Shown here: positions 30,401 through 32,795 of the stretch, piece after piece | Layout: every line of letters begins with the position of its first letter | How positions within the stretch are numbered: position 1 is the first letter of the stretch | From: Hypsibius dujardini | Taxonomy: Eukaryota; Tardigrada; Eutardigrada; Parachela; Hypsibiidae | Length of the DNA: 32,795 nucleotides | Assembly: GCA_001579985.1 (NCBI GenBank) | Contig: LRSR01008133.1 | Coordinates: forward strand, 1-32,795 | Reading direction: 5' to 3' | Program-made: the position numbers and the translations under genes | Notes under the pieces: model-generated | The model's database searches: none | What the model was told of the DNA's origin: nothing | What the model saw: the letters and a program-made list of their open reading frames with translations, nothing else

Positions 30401-31088
30401 ACTAGAATTAGGTAACTACTATAATTTTTTTTTTCAGTCAACTAAAAATTCCTTACTGGGGATTTTTAGTTTAGCTTCCTTTAGTAACTGAAACTTTCAG
30501 TCTAGTTTTAGTCTGAATTAGTTAACTAATTTCCGTTGTTTAGTCTTTTCAATTTAGACTAATATTTTAGTTTGTTTAGTGACTAATGTTTTAGTTTGGT
30601 TCTTTTGGTCAACCAATAAAAACATGTTTAGATTTAGTTTGGTTTTGCCAGCCTTTCGTCTTGCAGCGAGATACAGGAAGGATCTTTTCTATAATTTTGT
30701 CTCTAACACATCTGGATTTAACGCTGAATCAAATCGTCCGAATTGAAGCATCATTGAACTGCATAAGTGAACGAAGTTTATTAATCTAATCAGCCGAAAA
30801 ACCAGCCACAGTAATACTCCTTTAAAGCGGGATTCATTATTATTATTACCCAGCGAGGTCTTTGAGGTCGGAAAAGAGTGTGAAGGTGATGAAAGCAAAA
30901 GCGATGAAAACCAAGGATAAACTGCTTCCGATGACCACCAATAGCTGTTGAAGCAAGGCGTAAATGGCTGGCGGAGCTGGAGGCTCGAGATGTGTAACCA
31001 CAACCGATGAAGAGGGTGGATAGTCGATGGGTGGGAAGGTCACCGACGACCACGCCCCAAATGCCGTCATATTCTCCGGCGAATCCAT
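27489..31088 (-). CDS. Methuselah-like (family B) 7TM receptor, short N-terminus
   Basis: A plasma-membrane receptor, ligand unknown. Exons are 31088-30850, 29553-29175, 28718-28448 and 27688-27489 (239+379+271+200 nt), 362 residues; junctions are phase 2, 0 and 1, all in frame. Seven hydrophobic segments: about 42-72, 81-101, 110-134, 158-182, 211-233, 258-281 and 286-312. Family features include NLFTAVFMGQLFLLIG (TM2), C110 with HCW (C204) for the TM3-ECL2 disulfide, YSLYGWGVP (TM4) and SSLGTLVALLFTCN (TM7). The extracellular N-terminus is only about 40 residues, Pro/Ser-rich with sequon N6-M-T; there is no Methuselah ectodomain, hormone-binding domain or GAIN domain. ATG 31088 is preceded in frame by TGA, and an acceptor (TTTTTTCTAG, ending 31112) just upstream suggests a 5' UTR exon. 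The cytosolic tail is Ser/Arg-rich. The weak donor GTTGGT ends exon 2. It could instead belong to a neighbouring secretin/adhesion subgroup. Confidence 0.85.
28160..28420. other. GC-richer hairpin block in receptor intron 3
   Basis: A less AT-rich patch in intron 3 of the Methuselah-like gene. It contains a perfect 10-bp stem, TTAGGGTCCT (28337-28346) with AGGACCCTAA (28361-28370), and further short inverted pairs. The 145-codon plus-strand open frame across it has no recognisable protein family. Confidence 0.4.
29711..30175. mobile_element. Inverted-repeat MITE in receptor intron 1
   Basis: A 465-bp palindromic element. The arms share CCGCACCA, CCCGGGGCTT, GATTCAT and TTTCTTTGATCCCAA over about 120 bp. 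A shorter relative lies at 20920-21110 in the UGT intron. Non-coding; the internal part also holds inverted GGCGGAGCTATGG blocks. Confidence 0.72.
30425..30650. repeat. TTTAGT-rich degenerate repeat in receptor intron 1
   Basis: A run of loosely repeated TTTTAGTTT / TTTAGTCT units on the plus strand, with no coding content. Confidence 0.5.
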
Positions 31089-31112
31089 TCATCAATCAGC
31101 GCGATGTCACTA

Positions 31113-32795
31113 GAAAAAATTAAGCAGAAGCTTTTGTGTCACGAACAATAAGGAAGATATGATAAATGTTATTTAAGTTAAATTATTTCATTAATTAAGG
31201 TAACTTGAGATCCTTTATCTATTTTTAGTCGAAACAGAATATCCAAAATGATCAATTAATAAGAGTAAATACAAAAACTGTTGTTGCAAATTAACGCACA
31301 AATTTTGTGATTTAGATCTTTCTCCACCAAATGTTTTTGATCCATAAAATGTGCGAGTAGAGCATGAGTTGCCCTACCTGAAAAATTCCAATCGAATGGA
31401 AATTTATGTCCCAAACACGAATATTTATAACTGCTCTAGAAAGTGGCCTTATTACGCCAATATTAAGCCAATTGGAATTTTGTACGGTGTCGTCAAAACG
31501 TGACTGTTAAGGAGAATGTGGGCAAACACGGAGATAATGGAGATTTTGGGTGTGACGAGACCCTAAAAATGATCGTTTGTTGACATCGGCACGCACACTC
31601 AGTAATAGGATCTTTTGCCTTACTTTGAAATAGGAAACTACAGCGGGGACATCTGCAAAACCGAATGAGTTAAGCGGAAGAGAAATGGGAAACCCCGGCT
31701 CAAGGGCAGACTATTTATGTGATTTTAAATAGTCACTATTGAGTCGGCCAGTATGTTGGCCGACTGAGTGTGATGATGAGACATGTGGAGGCTAAAACCA
31801 TTCGTGGGAAGAATAAAGCCGGGTACTTTAAACTCACTATGTTTCCGGGATAGTATCATAAAGGGAAGATGATAATTCCCTGACCTTTTTTTGAGGGAGG
31901 AATCAAATCAAATTAATTCATTACACGCGTGTTTTCATTTGTCCGTACAAAGGATCAAACTGAAAGAACAGTGAATGTCAAGATCAATAAATGGAACGCG
32001 ATACTTTCGTAGGACAGACAAACAATTCGGCACTCCGTAATTGTTGACCGAACCTGTTCTGAGTGCTCATGTATATTTGTCCCGTGAAAACACTCAGCGA
32101 ACTGACAAAAAAGGTTAATATGGTGTTAGGTATTTTTAAACGTTATTTGAAAAGGGTCTAAAAACGATTTTTAATTTACTTAAAATCACATAAGTAGAAG
32201 TTTATATTTTAAAGCAACTTTCCATTTAAAATTAATGAATGTGCTTTGAATATCATAATATTTTATTCAGACCGTAATTTAAATGCTGGAAATGTGACTC
32301 TTTTGTAACGTAAAATAAAAATAACATTTAATAACCTTCAGCAGAGGATTTCAATTTATTCCGTATTTTTATTTAATTTCAACCACATCTCATTTAAATA
32401 ACACTAGAGTGTTCACGCAAAAATTAGTTCCAAGAACAACCGGGGTGGCGGTCCGTTAAAAGGTTATTTTGAAATTAAATATCATCTTTAAAAATAACGT
32501 TAAATCAACACGTCGTCGATTCGTCCACAACGACCCCATCAACCCAGCGACAAGCGCTCTTAATTGTAAGTGACAAAATCAATACTGGAAAACCCCATCT
32601 GATTTATCATCATTACATGTGGGACGCAAGTGAATTAGTTGTTCACCCCCCAAACATCAGCACCCCCTGTTGACTTAACAATTGCCGAGCACTACGACCC
32701 CTCCAGCGGTCACAATTTATTTCCCCACACAGGAAAGCAAAACCATTGAAAAGCGGGGCAAAAAACAGTGGCCGAAAAATTCAGCTGCGACAGTT
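31113..32795. other. Upstream region, no gene recognised
   Basis: AT-rich sequence upstream of the Methuselah-like receptor. It should hold that gene's promoter and any 5' UTR exon. A 9-bp perfect hairpin, AGTCGGCCA/TGGCCGACT, sits at 31742-31765. The last 300 bases are less AT-rich but show no clear reading frame. Confidence 0.4.

Noticed and set aside
1-32795. Search for tRNA and rRNA genes
   Set aside because: No cloverleaf with A and B boxes and no rRNA-like stretch was recognised by eye; a tRNA search program would be decisive.

Overview
The window is nuclear DNA from a small-bodied invertebrate with an intron-rich genome. Genes are split by GT-AG introns of about 80 to 1,200 bases and separated by AT-rich spacers, and the DNA is full of TGTC/TCTG microsatellites and short inverted-repeat (MITE-like) elements. 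The peritrophin-type chitin-binding proteins with the motif CDWWFNVDC and the Methuselah-like receptor point to an ecdysozoan (tardigrade or arthropod). I lean to a tardigrade, but the sequence does not prove it. Every multi-exon model here was built by hand from splice signals, frame continuity and comparison between copies in the window.

Layout. 470-1358: two abutting pseudogene pieces on the minus strand, a 7TM receptor tail and a chitin-binding first exon with a nonsense codon. 1957-4313 (minus): an intact three-exon rhodopsin-like receptor. 5.7-7.2 kb: two inverted-repeat elements. 7967-8788 (minus), 10371-11201, 15530-16427 and 17886-18678 (plus): four intact secreted CBM14-like genes, a local gene family. 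Between them lie a 311-bp MITE and the remains of a BTB/BACK gene (12.7-13.7 kb). A second copy of the 311-bp MITE lies at 19.2-19.5 kb. 20224-24094 (minus): a four-exon cytosolic, plant/bacterial-style UDP-glycosyltransferase with a full PSPG box and a piggyBac-type MITE in one intron. 24847-25350: a copy of the upstream region of the 15.5-kb CBM14 gene, without its gene. 25.4-26.6 kb: two SUEL/galactose-lectin-like coding pieces on opposite strands, one split by a MITE. 27489-31088 (minus): a complete four-exon Methuselah-like (family B) 7TM receptor with a very short N-terminus. 31.1-32.8 kb: no gene recognised.

How it fits together. The four CBM14 genes share a signal peptide, a conserved 50-residue linker, a six-cysteine domain, and a phase-0 intron at the same place that carries a TCTG-type microsatellite soon after the donor. 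They differ mainly in their C-terminal tails. The two receptors, the UGT and the lectin pieces look like independent genes, not parts of one pathway. What links them is repeat-driven change: microsatellites, MITEs, a promoter-region duplication and pseudogenes.
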